A program made the translations under genes and the position numbers. DNA of 18,794 bases from positions 1,698,190 to 1,716,983 of the forward strand of contig CP070641.1 in the NCBI GenBank assembly GCA_020354085.1. The letters are read 5' to 3'. Under the pieces are notes generated by a model that worked only from the letters and a program-made list of their open reading frames with translations, searched no databases and had not been told where the DNA came from. Of this stretch, positions 6,004 through 14,684 are shown one piece after another (the first letter of the stretch is position 1; each line of letters opens with the position of its first letter). The stretch is from Pseudomonadota bacterium. Its GTDB lineage: Bacteria > Pseudomonadota > Gammaproteobacteria > Acidiferrobacterales > Sulfurifustaceae.

Positions 6004-6049
6004 ATCCGGCTTGATCGACCGACTATCGACAAGTCGCGGTGAACCGGAT
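6004..6049 (+). promoter_or_regulatory. Structured leader upstream of the PilZ gene
   Basis: ATCCGG (6004-6009) pairs with CCGGAT (6044-6049). Stacked inside it, CTTG-a-TCGA (6010-6018) pairs with TCGA-CAAG (6026-6033), leaving a 7-base loop and a 10-base one-sided bulge (TCGCGGTGAA). This makes 14 base pairs within 46 bases, 58 bases before the PilZ start. It does not match the c-di-GMP aptamers I know. It may be a regulatory leader, or chance in a GC-rich gap. Confidence 0.3.
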
Positions 6050-6094
6050 AATTTAAGCGTGTCGTCTCTGCCTGCGTAGCTGTTGGCAGCGACG

Positions 6095-6100
6095 AGGAGG
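6095..6100 (+). promoter_or_regulatory. Consensus Shine-Dalgarno of the PilZ gene
   Basis: AGGAGG seven bases before the ATG at 6108. It is one of the few perfect ribosome sites in the window and fixes the start. Confidence 0.85.
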
Positions 6101-6107
6101 AAGACCA

Positions 6108-6479
6108 ATGAATAGCGATCGTCGCCACAACTCACGCATGCCGATTGAAATCGACGCCGTGCTGAATTATCAGGCGTCGGCTGTCATTTGCACCGTGCGG
6201 GACATCAGCGTAACCGGTGCGTTCCTCGAAGCGTCTCCCGAAGATCTACCCTACAGCGGTAATGTCGAACTCGCCCTGACCGTCAGTTCGGAAGGCAAGT
6301 CCAGGAGCTTTCGTCTTCCCGCGGTGGTCACGCGCGTCACCGAGTCCGGTGTGGGCGTGAGCTTTAGCGACGTCAATCAAGACGCTTATTTTGGTCTGGT
6401 AGACCTGGTGTTTCCGCGCCAGCCGACATCGAGCCCGGCGGCCGTCGAAGCTCCGGTCGCTCGATTCAAGAAGCCGTAA
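6108..6479 (+). CDS. PilZ-domain protein, probable cyclic-di-GMP receptor
   Basis: A 123-residue cytosolic protein made almost wholly of one PilZ domain. The two c-di-GMP-binding motifs are intact: RxxxR at Arg6-Arg10 (within RRHNSR) and DxSxxG in RDISVTGAFLE. A beta-barrel pattern follows (NVELALTV, FRLPAVVTRV, GVGVSFSD), and a short Pro/Ala-rich tail ends in Lys-Lys-Pro. Single-domain PilZ proteins usually act by changing partner on ligand binding, for example in motility, pili or polysaccharide export; the partner cannot be told here. It lies upstream of an ATP-grasp enzyme and a GGDEF-EAL protein on the same strand, which suggests a local c-di-GMP circuit. The family is certain, the output unknown. 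Confidence 0.92.
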   Translation: MNSDRRHNSRMPIEIDAVLNYQASAVICTVRDISVTGAFLEASPEDLPYSGNVELALTVSSEGKSRSFRLPAVVTRVTESGVGVSFSDVNQDAYFGLVDLVFPRQPTSSPAAVEAPVARFKKP

Positions 6480-6520
6480 GGCACTTCGGCCTCGAATCTC
6501 GGTTCTCAGTGTTCACGATG

Positions 6521-6537
6521 CGGCGCGTTGCGCGCCG
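6521..6537 (+). repeat. Short GC hairpin before the ATP-grasp gene
   Basis: CGGCGCG-TTG-CGCGCCG, a perfect 7-bp stem with a 3-base loop, ending 12 bases before the first possible start (6550) and 27 before the second (6565). No T-run follows. It may limit read-through or affect translation of the ATP-grasp gene. Confidence 0.4.
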
Positions 6538-6549
6538 TGGCGTGACGTC

Positions 6550-7851
6550 ATGCTGGTTAATGTCATGAGCACCACAAGATCTGCGTCGCCAAGCTCCGCG
6601 CCGGCACGGCAAGCCTGCGCGCTCATTATTGCGCCGCACAGCAGTTATCGCATTGCTCCCTATATTGACGCCGCCCGGCGTCTGGGTGTGGCGCTAGTCC
6701 TGGCTTCGGAGGGAACGCACGCGATCGCTGCCAATGGCATCGATAGCCAGCACGTTGATCTTTCCAATGTGCGGGCGGCAGAAGCAACGCTCACCGCGTT
6801 GGCGCGTTCGCGTCAGCTGCAAGCGGTACTCGGGACCGATGATGTCACGGTCGAACTGGCCGCGCGCGTATCCGCCAACCTCGGTCTCGCGCATAATCCA
6901 CCGCAGGCGGCGCAACATGCACGCCGTAAAGATTTGGCGCGATCGCGTCTTGCGCAAGCGGGGGTCGCCGTGCCGCACCACTGGCGCGTCGACCTTGGTC
7001 GCCCGCTCGGCGAACAGATTGCAGCGGTGGAGTATCCCTGCGTGGCAAAGCCGTTGGCCTTGTCGGCCAGCCGCGGCGTGATACGCGCGGACTCAGCTCG
7101 CGATCTGCTCGCGGCTTGCGCGCGCGTCGATCGGTTGTTGGAAGGCGAGGCACAAGGCGAGGAACGCAACCACCTGCTGATCGAGCGTTTTATTCCCGGT
7201 ATCGAGGTGGCGCTCGAAGGGTTACTCACAAATGGCGCACTCGAAGTCCTTGCCATATTCGACAAGCCCGATCCGCTCGATGGACCCTTCTTCGAGGAAA
7301 CTTATTATGTCACGCCGAGCCGTCTCGACGCCGAGACCCAGGCGACACTGCGGGCGAGTGTGAGCGAAGCTTGTCGCGCCTTGGGACTGGTGCACGGTCC
7401 GATCCATGCGGAGTGCCGCATCAATAGCGAGGGTGTGTGGATTCTGGAGGTAGCGGCGCGCACCATCGGCGGGATGTGCGGACGTTTGCTGCGCTTTGGC
7501 ACGGGGCGCGGGCTGGAAGAGATCGTGTTGATGCACGCGCTCGATTTGCCGCGCGACGCCGCGCTGCGCGCGGGAGCGGCTGGTGTGTTGATGATCCCGA
7601 TCCCGCAGGCGGGCATCTTGCGGCGTGTTGAAGGCGTGCTCGCCGCCGAGCGCATCCCCTATATCGAAGAAGTTCGCATCGAAGTTCGCGAAGGCTACGA
7701 GTTGGTGCCCTTGCCCGAGGGTGCAAGCTATCTGGGATTCATTTTCGCCCATGCCTCGACACCGGCGGACGTCGAGCGGGCGTTGCGTGCTGCTCACGCA
7801 CAGCTGCGCGTCGTGGTTGCCCCCCTGATACACGCGCGTTACGTAGGCTAG
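6550..7851 (+). CDS. ATP-grasp domain protein, carboxylate-amine ligase-like, substrate unknown
   Basis: ATP-grasp enzymes join a carboxylate to an amine, thiol or similar group through an acyl-phosphate. The 433 residues show an N-terminal pre-ATP-grasp fold (about 22-115, ACALIIAPHSSYR...), an ATP-binding part with Lys167 (YPCVAKPLALSASRG) and Glu212 (LIERFIPGIEVALEG), and the Mg-binding segment AECRIN...ILEVAARTIGG with Glu288 and Glu300. A C-terminal domain (about 340-433) follows. The usual EXN metal motif is EVA here, a variant seen in the amino-acid ligase-like branch. No fused catalytic domain gives the substrate away. It lies 70 bases after a PilZ gene and 70 before a GGDEF-EAL gene. 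The start is uncertain: ATG 6550 (MLVNVMSTT) or ATG 6565 (MSTTRS); neither has a ribosome site. The family is firm, the reaction unknown. Confidence 0.88.
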   Translation: MLVNVMSTTRSASPSSAPARQACALIIAPHSSYRIAPYIDAARRLGVALVLASEGTHAIAANGIDSQHVDLSNVRAAEATLTALARSRQLQAVLGTDDVTVELAARVSANLGLAHNPPQAAQHARRKDLARSRLAQAGVAVPHHWRVDLGRPLGEQIAAVEYPCVAKPLALSASRGVIRADSARDLLAACARVDRLLEGEAQGEERNHLLIERFIPGIEVALEGLLTNGALEVLAIFDKPDPLDGPFFEETYYVTPSRLDAETQATLRASVSEACRALGLVHGPIHAECRINSEGVWILEVAARTIGGMCGRLLRFGTGRGLEEIVLMHALDLPRDAALRAGAAGVLMIPIPQAGILRRVEGVLAAERIPYIEEVRIEVREGYELVPLPEGASYLGFIFAHASTPADVERALRAAHAQLRVVVAPLIHARYVG

Positions 7852-7865
7852 CTCGCCACGGCGTC

Positions 7866-7920
7866 TATACTGAGGGGCAAACCGCCAGCTATCCGGCGAC
7901 AAATCCTACGCAGCGGCCTG
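7866..7920 (+). promoter_or_regulatory. Leader of the GGDEF-EAL gene: -10-like box and a weak c-di-GMP-I riboswitch-like motif
   Basis: TATACT (7866-7871) could be a -10 box, though no good -35 is seen. Directly after it comes GGGGCAAACC, then CGCC-AGCTATCC-GGCG, then ACAAATCC. This order resembles the c-di-GMP-I (GEMM) aptamer pattern of GGCAAACC, a stem, then GACGCAAAGCC. Against it, the second block lacks two conserved bases, the stem loop is not GNRA, no convincing second hairpin follows, and the start codon is only ten bases away. It is reported as a lead, not a call. Confidence 0.2.
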
Positions 7921-7921
7921 A

Positions 7922-10339
7922 ATGCAAGAGCACCTTCCCGCGCTCAAAACCAAACCGCGCCTGACCATTGGTTGGCGCGCGGCGCTGCGTCGTTGGCGCA
8001 GTTCGCATGCCATGGTCAGCGCCGGTTTCATGTTGGTGTTGATCCTGACACTGGCCATGACGGTGCTCGGGCTTGCTTACATGACGAGCATTCACGGGCG
8101 CCTGCAACAGGCCGCCCAGCGCTGGCAAATGGAAATCGACGTGGTGCTGTCGATGCGCAACGTGGTGCGTGAGCGTTCGCTCACCATGCATCGCATGTAC
8201 TTTACCGATGATTCCTTCGAGCGCGAGGATGAGTTCGAACGTTTTACGGCGCTGTCCACTGAATTCCTCGGTCTGCGCAGTCAGCTTGAGCGCTTCGGAG
8301 TCAGTGCGCGCTCGCGTGCAAGCTATGAGGCAATTCTCGCGTTGATCCGACGCAGCCAGCCCCTGCAGGTTGAACTAGTCGACAATATACGTCGCGGTCG
8401 ACCGCCACAGGACGCCGCCGCGTTCTTCGCCGCGGACGTGCCGCTCGAGAAACAGATCCTCACGCGCTTCGATGAACTCGTTGAGCACAAACGCGAAGAC
8501 GCGCGCGCGGCGCTCGCCTCCGAGGAGGCCAACTATCGGCAGACCATGCTGCTTGTGCTCATGCTGGGTGTGGCCAGCCTAGGGCTGGGCGCCACGGTCG
8601 CCTATACGGTGATTCGACAAACGCGCCGCATTGAGGACCAGCTATCGAGCGAAAAAGAAGAAGCGCAGGTTACCCTGCACGCAGTGGCCGATGCGGTCGT
8701 CGCAACGGATGCGCAGGGTCGCGTGCGTTACTTGAATCCGGTGGCCGAGGCGCTCACCGGTTGGCGGTCGGCCGAGGCACAAGGCCGCGAGTTGGCTCAG
8801 GTCTATTCCCTGATCAACCAAGCGACACGGGAGCCAATCGAGCACCCGGCGGTTGTTGGCACCGTCGACGGTTGGGTGATGGGCATGGATCGCCAGGCGT
8901 TGTTGGTGAGCAAGTCGGGCGAGGAGTTTGCCGTTGAAGACTCGGCCGCCCCCATCCACGATGCGAGCGGCGCGACAACCGGAACCGTGCTGGTGTTCCG
9001 CGACGTTACCGCTACGCGCAGCATGGCGCGTGAGCTGTCGTGGCAGGCACGCCACGATCCGCTGACTGGCCTAATCAACCGCCGCGAATTTGAGGCGCGT
9101 TTGGCGCGGGTACTCGCGGCCGGTGCTGACGACGAGCGCACGCATGTCCTGATGTACATGGACCTCGACCAATTCAAGATCGTCAATGATTCGGCCGGTC
9201 ATGCGGCAGGCGATGAGCTGCTTAGGCAGGTCGCGGCCCTGTGGCAACCGCTATTGCGGGAAAGCGATTCGCTCGCCCGCTTGGGAGGCGACGAGTTTGG
9301 CGCGTTACTCGAAGGCTGCCCGTTGGAACATGCCGAGCGGATCGCACACAAGATGTGCGATGCGACACGTGCGCTGCGCTTCACCGCACAGGGCAGGACC
9401 TTCCGCATTGGGGTATCGATCGGGATTGTGCACGTGCACGTCGGAACCGGAACTGTGTCGGAAACATTGAGCGCGGCGGACGCGGCCTGCTACCTTGCCA
9501 AGGAGCGCGGTCGCGACCGCGTGTATGTGCAACACGAGGGCGACCGCGAACTCGTCACGCATCGCGACGAGATGCAGTGGGTTACGCGCATCGTGCGCGC
9601 GATCGACGAGGGCCGGTTGCAGCTTTACTACCAACGCGTGGCGCCGGTGCGTGCTGTCGAAGGTGTCCACTACTATGAGCTGTTGCTGCGCATGGTGGGC
9701 GAGGACGGCCAGCTGATCCCGCCGATGACCTTCGTTCCTGCGGCCGAGCGCTATGGTCTCATGAGCCGAATCGACCGGTGGGTGATTACGCGCGCGTTCG
9801 AATGGCTGCACGCCGACGCGGGCGGCGCGACGGTCGCCATCAACCTGTCGAACCAGTCGTTATCCGACGATCAGTTCCTCGGCTTCGTCACTGAACAGCT
9901 AAAGAGCGCCGCCGTCGATCCGCGGCGCTTGTGCTTCGAGATCACCGAGACCGCTGCGATCGCCAGTTTCCAGCGCGCGACGCGTTTCATGGCGGAACTC
10001 AGTGCGCTTGGTTGCCGCTTCGCGCTCGATGACTTCGGGCGCGGCATGTCGTCGTTTGCCTATCTTAAGACCTTGCCGGTCGATTTCATCAAGATCGACG
10101 GCGGTTTCGTCCGGCAAATGGTGCACGATCGTGTCGACGCTGCCATGGTCGAGGCCATCCACCGTCTGGGTCAGGTGCTCGGTATCGAGACGATCGCTGA
10201 GTCTGTCGAGGACGAGTCGGTGCTTCACGCCCTGCGCGGCCTAGGTGTCAACCACGCACAGGGTTTTAGCATCCATAGACCCGAGCCACTCGAGGGCTTG
10301 GCGCAGGGTAGCGGCGCTACCGAGGTGGGCGCCGCCTAG
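7922..10339 (+). CDS. Membrane PAS-GGDEF-EAL cyclic-di-GMP synthase/phosphodiesterase
   Basis: An inner-membrane signalling protein of 805 residues. In order: membrane helix ~31-55; periplasmic sensor ~56-207, mostly helical, unassigned; membrane helix ~208-232; PAS domain ~247-365 (VRYLNPVAEALTGW); GGDEF domain ~375-535; EAL domain ~550-790. The cyclase site GGDEF (455-459) is intact, and the inhibitory I-site RxxD (Arg446-Asp449) lies five residues before it. The EAL motif reads ELL (586-588). Asn641, Glu673, Asp703-Asp704 in DDFGRG, Lys724 and Glu760 are kept, so phosphodiesterase activity is possible, though the usual DDFGTG Thr is Arg. Both activities may exist, switched by the sensor. 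It follows PilZ and ATP-grasp genes. The start at 7922 has no ribosome site; a later ATG at 8012 would cut into the first helix and is less likely. Confidence 0.93.
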   Translation: MQEHLPALKTKPRLTIGWRAALRRWRSSHAMVSAGFMLVLILTLAMTVLGLAYMTSIHGRLQQAAQRWQMEIDVVLSMRNVVRERSLTMHRMYFTDDSFEREDEFERFTALSTEFLGLRSQLERFGVSARSRASYEAILALIRRSQPLQVELVDNIRRGRPPQDAAAFFAADVPLEKQILTRFDELVEHKREDARAALASEEANYRQTMLLVLMLGVASLGLGATVAYTVIRQTRRIEDQLSSEKEEAQVTLHAVADAVVATDAQGRVRYLNPVAEALTGWRSAEAQGRELAQVYSLINQATREPIEHPAVVGTVDGWVMGMDRQALLVSKSGEEFAVEDSAAPIHDASGATTGTVLVFRDVTATRSMARELSWQARHDPLTGLINRREFEARLARVLAAGADDERTHVLMYMDLDQFKIVNDSAGHAAGDELLRQVAALWQPLLRESDSLARLGGDEFGALLEGCPLEHAERIAHKMCDATRALRFTAQGRTFRIGVSIGIVHVHVGTGTVSETLSAADAACYLAKERGRDRVYVQHEGDRELVTHRDEMQWVTRIVRAIDEGRLQLYYQRVAPVRAVEGVHYYELLLRMVGEDGQLIPPMTFVPAAERYGLMSRIDRWVITRAFEWLHADAGGATVAINLSNQSLSDDQFLGFVTEQLKSAAVDPRRLCFEITETAAIASFQRATRFMAELSALGCRFALDDFGRGMSSFAYLKTLPVDFIKIDGGFVRQMVHDRVDAAMVEAIHRLGQVLGIETIAESVEDESVLHALRGLGVNHAQGFSIHRPEPLEGLAQGSGATEVGAA

Positions 10340-11055
10340 TTACTCGCTTGGGCGTTCGCCACGAGGGCAAGCAACGCCACGGCTGCAGTCTCAATTCGTA
10401 GGATGGCGTCACCGAGCGCAACCGTCTGCGCGCCGTTGGCGCGCGCGGCCGCAACTTCTCCGTCGGTAAATCCGCCTTCCGGGCCGATCAGAAGCAGTAC
10501 GTCATCCGTTGTGCGTAGAGGTTCGAGGCGCGCGAATGCAAGGCCGTCCGGATGCGCGATCAGCGTGCGCGTGGCCTGACGCGCGGCGCACAGCGCATCC
10601 GGTGTCGTCGGCGCATGCAGGCGCGGCAGATAAGCACGCCGACTTTGCTTGCAGGCCTCAAGACAAATGCGCTCCCAGCGGGCCACACTGTTGGGTCCGA
10701 CCGTCACGACCGAATGCTCGCATTCAAGCGGCGTGAGATCGGTCGCGCCGAGTTGCGTTGCCATGTCGAACAAGGTGGCTTGGCGATCGCCTTTGGCCAG
10801 GGCGCAGGCAAGATGGCGCGCGGCGGATGGCGCTTGCCTGCGACGCTCGCTGATCTGCAATTCGACGCTGCGGTCGCGGTTGTTCACGGCGGCGATCTGC
10901 GCCCGCGCGACCTGGCCGCGGCCATCGAATAGGCTGACCTCGGCGCCGACCCGCAGGCGTCGCGCGCCGAGCGCATGACTGACCTCAGTCGCGGGCAACG
11001 TCGCGCGATCACTGGCAGGGTCGAGATCGGGACAGTAGAACCAAGGTGCCGTCAT
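10336..11055 (-). CDS. rsmE: 16S rRNA (uracil(1498)-N3)-methyltransferase RsmE
   Basis: Methylates U1498 in the decoding region of 16S rRNA with S-adenosylmethionine; it belongs to the SPOUT (knotted) class. The protein has 239 residues from the chosen start, close to the family norm. The N-terminal PUA-like part begins MTAPWFYCPDLD. The knot motifs are LIGPEGGFTDGEV and ALGDAILRIETAAVALLAL near the C-terminus. The frame stays open upstream to an ATG at 11136, but that codon lies inside the terminator of the next gene, so the start at 11055 (or 11061, two codons earlier) is much better. Its TAG stop overlaps the stop of the GGDEF-EAL gene in a shared CTAG, the two genes being convergent with no room for a terminator. 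Its promoter should lie within about 11056-11118; I see no clear boxes. Confidence 0.93.
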   Translation of the reverse strand: MTAPWFYCPDLDPASDRATLPATEVSHALGARRLRVGAEVSLFDGRGQVARAQIAAVNNRDRSVELQISERRRQAPSAARHLACALAKGDRQATLFDMATQLGATDLTPLECEHSVVTVGPNSVARWERICLEACKQSRRAYLPRLHAPTTPDALCAARQATRTLIAHPDGLAFARLEPLRTTDDVLLLIGPEGGFTDGEVAAARANGAQTVALGDAILRIETAAVALLALVANAQASN

Positions 11056-11118
11056 AAGCATTGATGCAGAGACAGTGTCCGCGCAGCTTAGCACGCGCGC
11101 TGCACTTGCCTTGGTGCT

Positions 11119-11148
11119 AAAAAGAAACCCTGCCATAGTGGCAGGGTT
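11119..11148 (-). terminator. Intrinsic terminator of the two-helix membrane protein gene
   Basis: On the minus strand AACCCTGCCA-CTA-TGGCAGGGTT, a perfect 10-bp stem with a 3-base loop, is followed by TCTTTTT. It starts 31 bases after the stop codon of the gene at 11180-11692, so that gene is terminated before rsmE. Confidence 0.92.
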
Positions 11149-11179
11149 CCGTCGGCACGAGGATGTTGCCTATGTACGG

Positions 11180-11692
11180 CTAGGGGAAGGCCGGAATATT
11201 CGGTTCGAGGCCGCGCATATCGGCATCCGGGTGACGGCGCTCGACCAAGCGTGAAATTTCTTGAACGCGACCCTTGGGGATATCGACAATCATCAATACC
11301 TGACCGTGGTTAACCGCGTCGCGAAAGGCATTCAAGCGCGTGCTCGGGACGTCCGCACCCACGACGCCAGCGCCCCAGCCGCCCAAGATCGCGCCGATCA
11401 GACTGGTCGCGAGGATCACGCCCAAACCCATCGGCAGTCCGCTCGGTGGGAAAAGTACTGCCACGGTGCCGGCCACCGCTCCGGTCGCGCCGCCCAGCAG
11501 CAGTCCCAGCAAGATGCCGTGGACGGTGTCGCTCTTTTGCAGAAACGTGGCTTCGGGCAAATCACCAAGCCGCGTGCCTTCGCGCGCCATCACGTGGATG
11601 TGCGATTCGTCGATGCGCGCCAGCAACAATTCGCGGAATGCCTGGCGCGCAGCCTCGATATTGGGGAGCAGAAAATAGAGTCGTCTTCTCAT
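11180..11692 (-). CDS. Small membrane protein with two glycine-rich helices (170 aa, unknown function)
   Basis: I do not recognise a named gene. The start is ATG 11692, with GGAGG (11698-11702 on the plus strand) five bases upstream; the frame is open further but without support. The layout is a cytosolic N-terminal part of ~50 residues (MRRRLYFLLPNIEAARQAF...), two Gly-rich membrane helices at about 57-80 and 86-112 (LLGLLLGGATGAVAGTV; TSLIGAILGGWGAGVVG), then a C-terminal part of ~55 residues (VLMIVDIPKGRVQEI). Soluble halves around a Gly-zipper hairpin resemble DUF1269 and general-stress membrane proteins, where the two ends form one ferredoxin-like fold; this comparison is inferred. The gene stands alone, ending at a strong terminator. 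It lies 184 bases downstream of rsmJ, so it may have its own promoter; a TATAAG box occurs there without a good -35. Confidence 0.8.
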   Translation of the reverse strand: MRRRLYFLLPNIEAARQAFRELLLARIDESHIHVMAREGTRLGDLPEATFLQKSDTVHGILLGLLLGGATGAVAGTVAVLFPPSGLPMGLGVILATSLIGAILGGWGAGVVGADVPSTRLNAFRDAVNHGQVLMIVDIPKGRVQEISRLVERRHPDADMRGLEPNIPAFP

Positions 11693-11876
11693 GCAAGCCT
11701 CCATGCCCACCGTCGGCGGGCTTTGTTGGTCCAGGACCACGCCACGGAACGACCGGCTCAGCTTAGGCTTGTTGGTGCGACGACACCAGCATGGCAATGC
11801 TTATACTTGCGCGTGATGTAGAACTATGCCCGAGGCGGGCACGAATTATGCTGTTCGTTATCGTCCCGCCGCGGGC

Positions 11877-12653
11877 TTATCGCTTCGCCGTCGGATAAAC
11901 GTCGTAGCGTACGAGCTTGCCGGCATAGCTGTGGGACGGATTGCCCGCCAAGGGCGGTGCGTGATCGGGTCGCTTGACGACCACGCGCTCGCGTGCGCAA
12001 GTGCGGCACAGCCCAAACAGCTCGGTAGCGTCCGGATCGTCGCCCACCAGCGCGCGCAGCAGACGCATCTCCTTGCGCACGGCCGCCGATCTTCTGCGTT
12101 TGGTCGGAAACATCGGGTCAATCAGGACCGCATCCGGTGCCGGCTCCATCGCGCGCAACAGTGCGCGCGCATCGCCACACAGCAGGCGCAGGCCTGCGGT
12201 TTCCACCGTCCGGCGTAGACCGTCTTCAAGTAGCGCGGCCACGATCGGATTGCGCTCGATGGCGATTACTTCAAAACCCAGGCTCGCCAACCGATAGGCA
12301 TCCTGACCCAGTCCGGCAGTGACATCGACCACTGTACGAGTGTGCTTGCCGAGCGCGCGAACCAAAGGATCGCGTCGCGAAATCATGCGGCGCGGTTGGG
12401 TGAAGTCGACGTAGACTGGCCCGACGCGAGGGTCGCGCGCATCGCGTAGCTCCAGACGTTCCGCGGTGCAGGCGAGAATCAAATCCGCTTCGGCGCTGCT
12501 CGTGTCGGTGACAAGCGGAAGGTGGAGGCGCATCGCAAGTGTTTGCGCGCGCGCGGCGAGATCAGGAGTCTGCGCATCGATCAATACGGCGACACCCGCT
12601 GGATTGGCAATGGGCTGCTCGGCCACTCGCGCGCGACTTTTCGTTTGCGCCAT
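11877..12653 (-). CDS. rsmJ: 16S rRNA (guanine(1516)-N2)-methyltransferase RsmJ
   Basis: Methylates G1516 of 16S rRNA with S-adenosylmethionine. The protein has 258 residues from ATG 12653. The family segments are present: YVDFTQPRRMISRRDPLVRALG, the SAM motif VDVTAGLGQDAYRLASLGF (about 109-127), a conserved IERNP, the catalytic LIDPMFP (about 178-184), RKEMRLLRALVG, and the C-terminal VVVKRPDHAPPLAG. An ATG 30 bases further upstream (12683) would place the start within a perfect 12-bp hairpin, so it is disfavoured. The gene follows typA on the same strand by 91 bases. It is a gammaproteobacterial-type gene (yhiQ in E. coli). Identity is secure. Confidence 0.93.
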   Translation of the reverse strand: MAQTKSRARVAEQPIANPAGVAVLIDAQTPDLAARAQTLAMRLHLPLVTDTSSAEADLILACTAERLELRDARDPRVGPVYVDFTQPRRMISRRDPLVRALGKHTRTVVDVTAGLGQDAYRLASLGFEVIAIERNPIVAALLEDGLRRTVETAGLRLLCGDARALLRAMEPAPDAVLIDPMFPTKRRRSAAVRKEMRLLRALVGDDPDATELFGLCRTCARERVVVKRPDHAPPLAGNPSHSYAGKLVRYDVYPTAKR

Positions 12654-12671
12654 GGCACCAGAATACCACGC

Positions 12672-12700
12672 GCGTCGCGCCACTTCGGGTGGCGCGACGC
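12672..12700 (-). repeat. Perfect 12-bp hairpin between typA and rsmJ
   Basis: GCGTCGCGCCAC (12672-12683) and GTGGCGCGACGC (12689-12700) are exact inverse complements with a 5-base loop. The stem lies 44 bases after the typA stop and 18 before the rsmJ start. No T-run follows on either strand. It could mark the typA mRNA 3' end, protect it from exonucleases, or lower rsmJ expression. Confidence 0.6.
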
Positions 12701-12744
12701 AAGGGGTAGTTATCTGGACAAGGACTGCGCCGCGGGTACGTCGC

Positions 12745-14565
<1,821 letters not shown>

Positions 14566-14605
14566 GGGAACGACCTAAAATAAGGCGGGCACAAAAGGGC
14601 CGCGC

Positions 14606-14635
14606 ATTATACCGACTAAGTAGCGGAAGTGTAGA
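14606..14635 (-). promoter_or_regulatory. Probable sigma-70 promoter of typA
   Basis: On the minus strand TCTACA (14630-14635) and a perfect TATAAT (14606-14611) are 18 bases apart. Transcription would start near 14598, leaving a ~33-base leader with an AGGT ribosome site before the ATG at 14565. The -10 is perfect; the -35 matches four of six bases. Confidence 0.6.
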
Positions 14636-14684
14636 CCAGGCTTTTGCCCCGTCGAGGCGTAGGTGGCGGCAGAAATGGCGTGAA

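Noticed and set aside
7222..7902. A 226-codon minus-strand frame opposite the ATP-grasp gene
   Set aside because: The plus-strand gene carries recognisable ATP-grasp motifs throughout; the antisense frame has none.
11056..11136. N-terminal extension of RsmE starting at ATG 11136
   Set aside because: The codon falls in the stem-loop of the upstream gene's terminator, and the family match starts at MTAPWFY (11055).
11705..11725. GCCCACC-GTC-GGCGGGC followed by TTTGTT as a plus-strand terminator
   Set aside because: The stem has a mismatch, and no plus-strand gene ends nearby; the next plus-strand stop upstream is the GGDEF-EAL gene over 1.3 kb away.
11693..11797. N-terminal extension of the two-helix membrane protein to 11797
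   Set aside because: The ATG at 11692 has an ideal ribosome site; the extension is Cys/Arg-rich with no conserved look.
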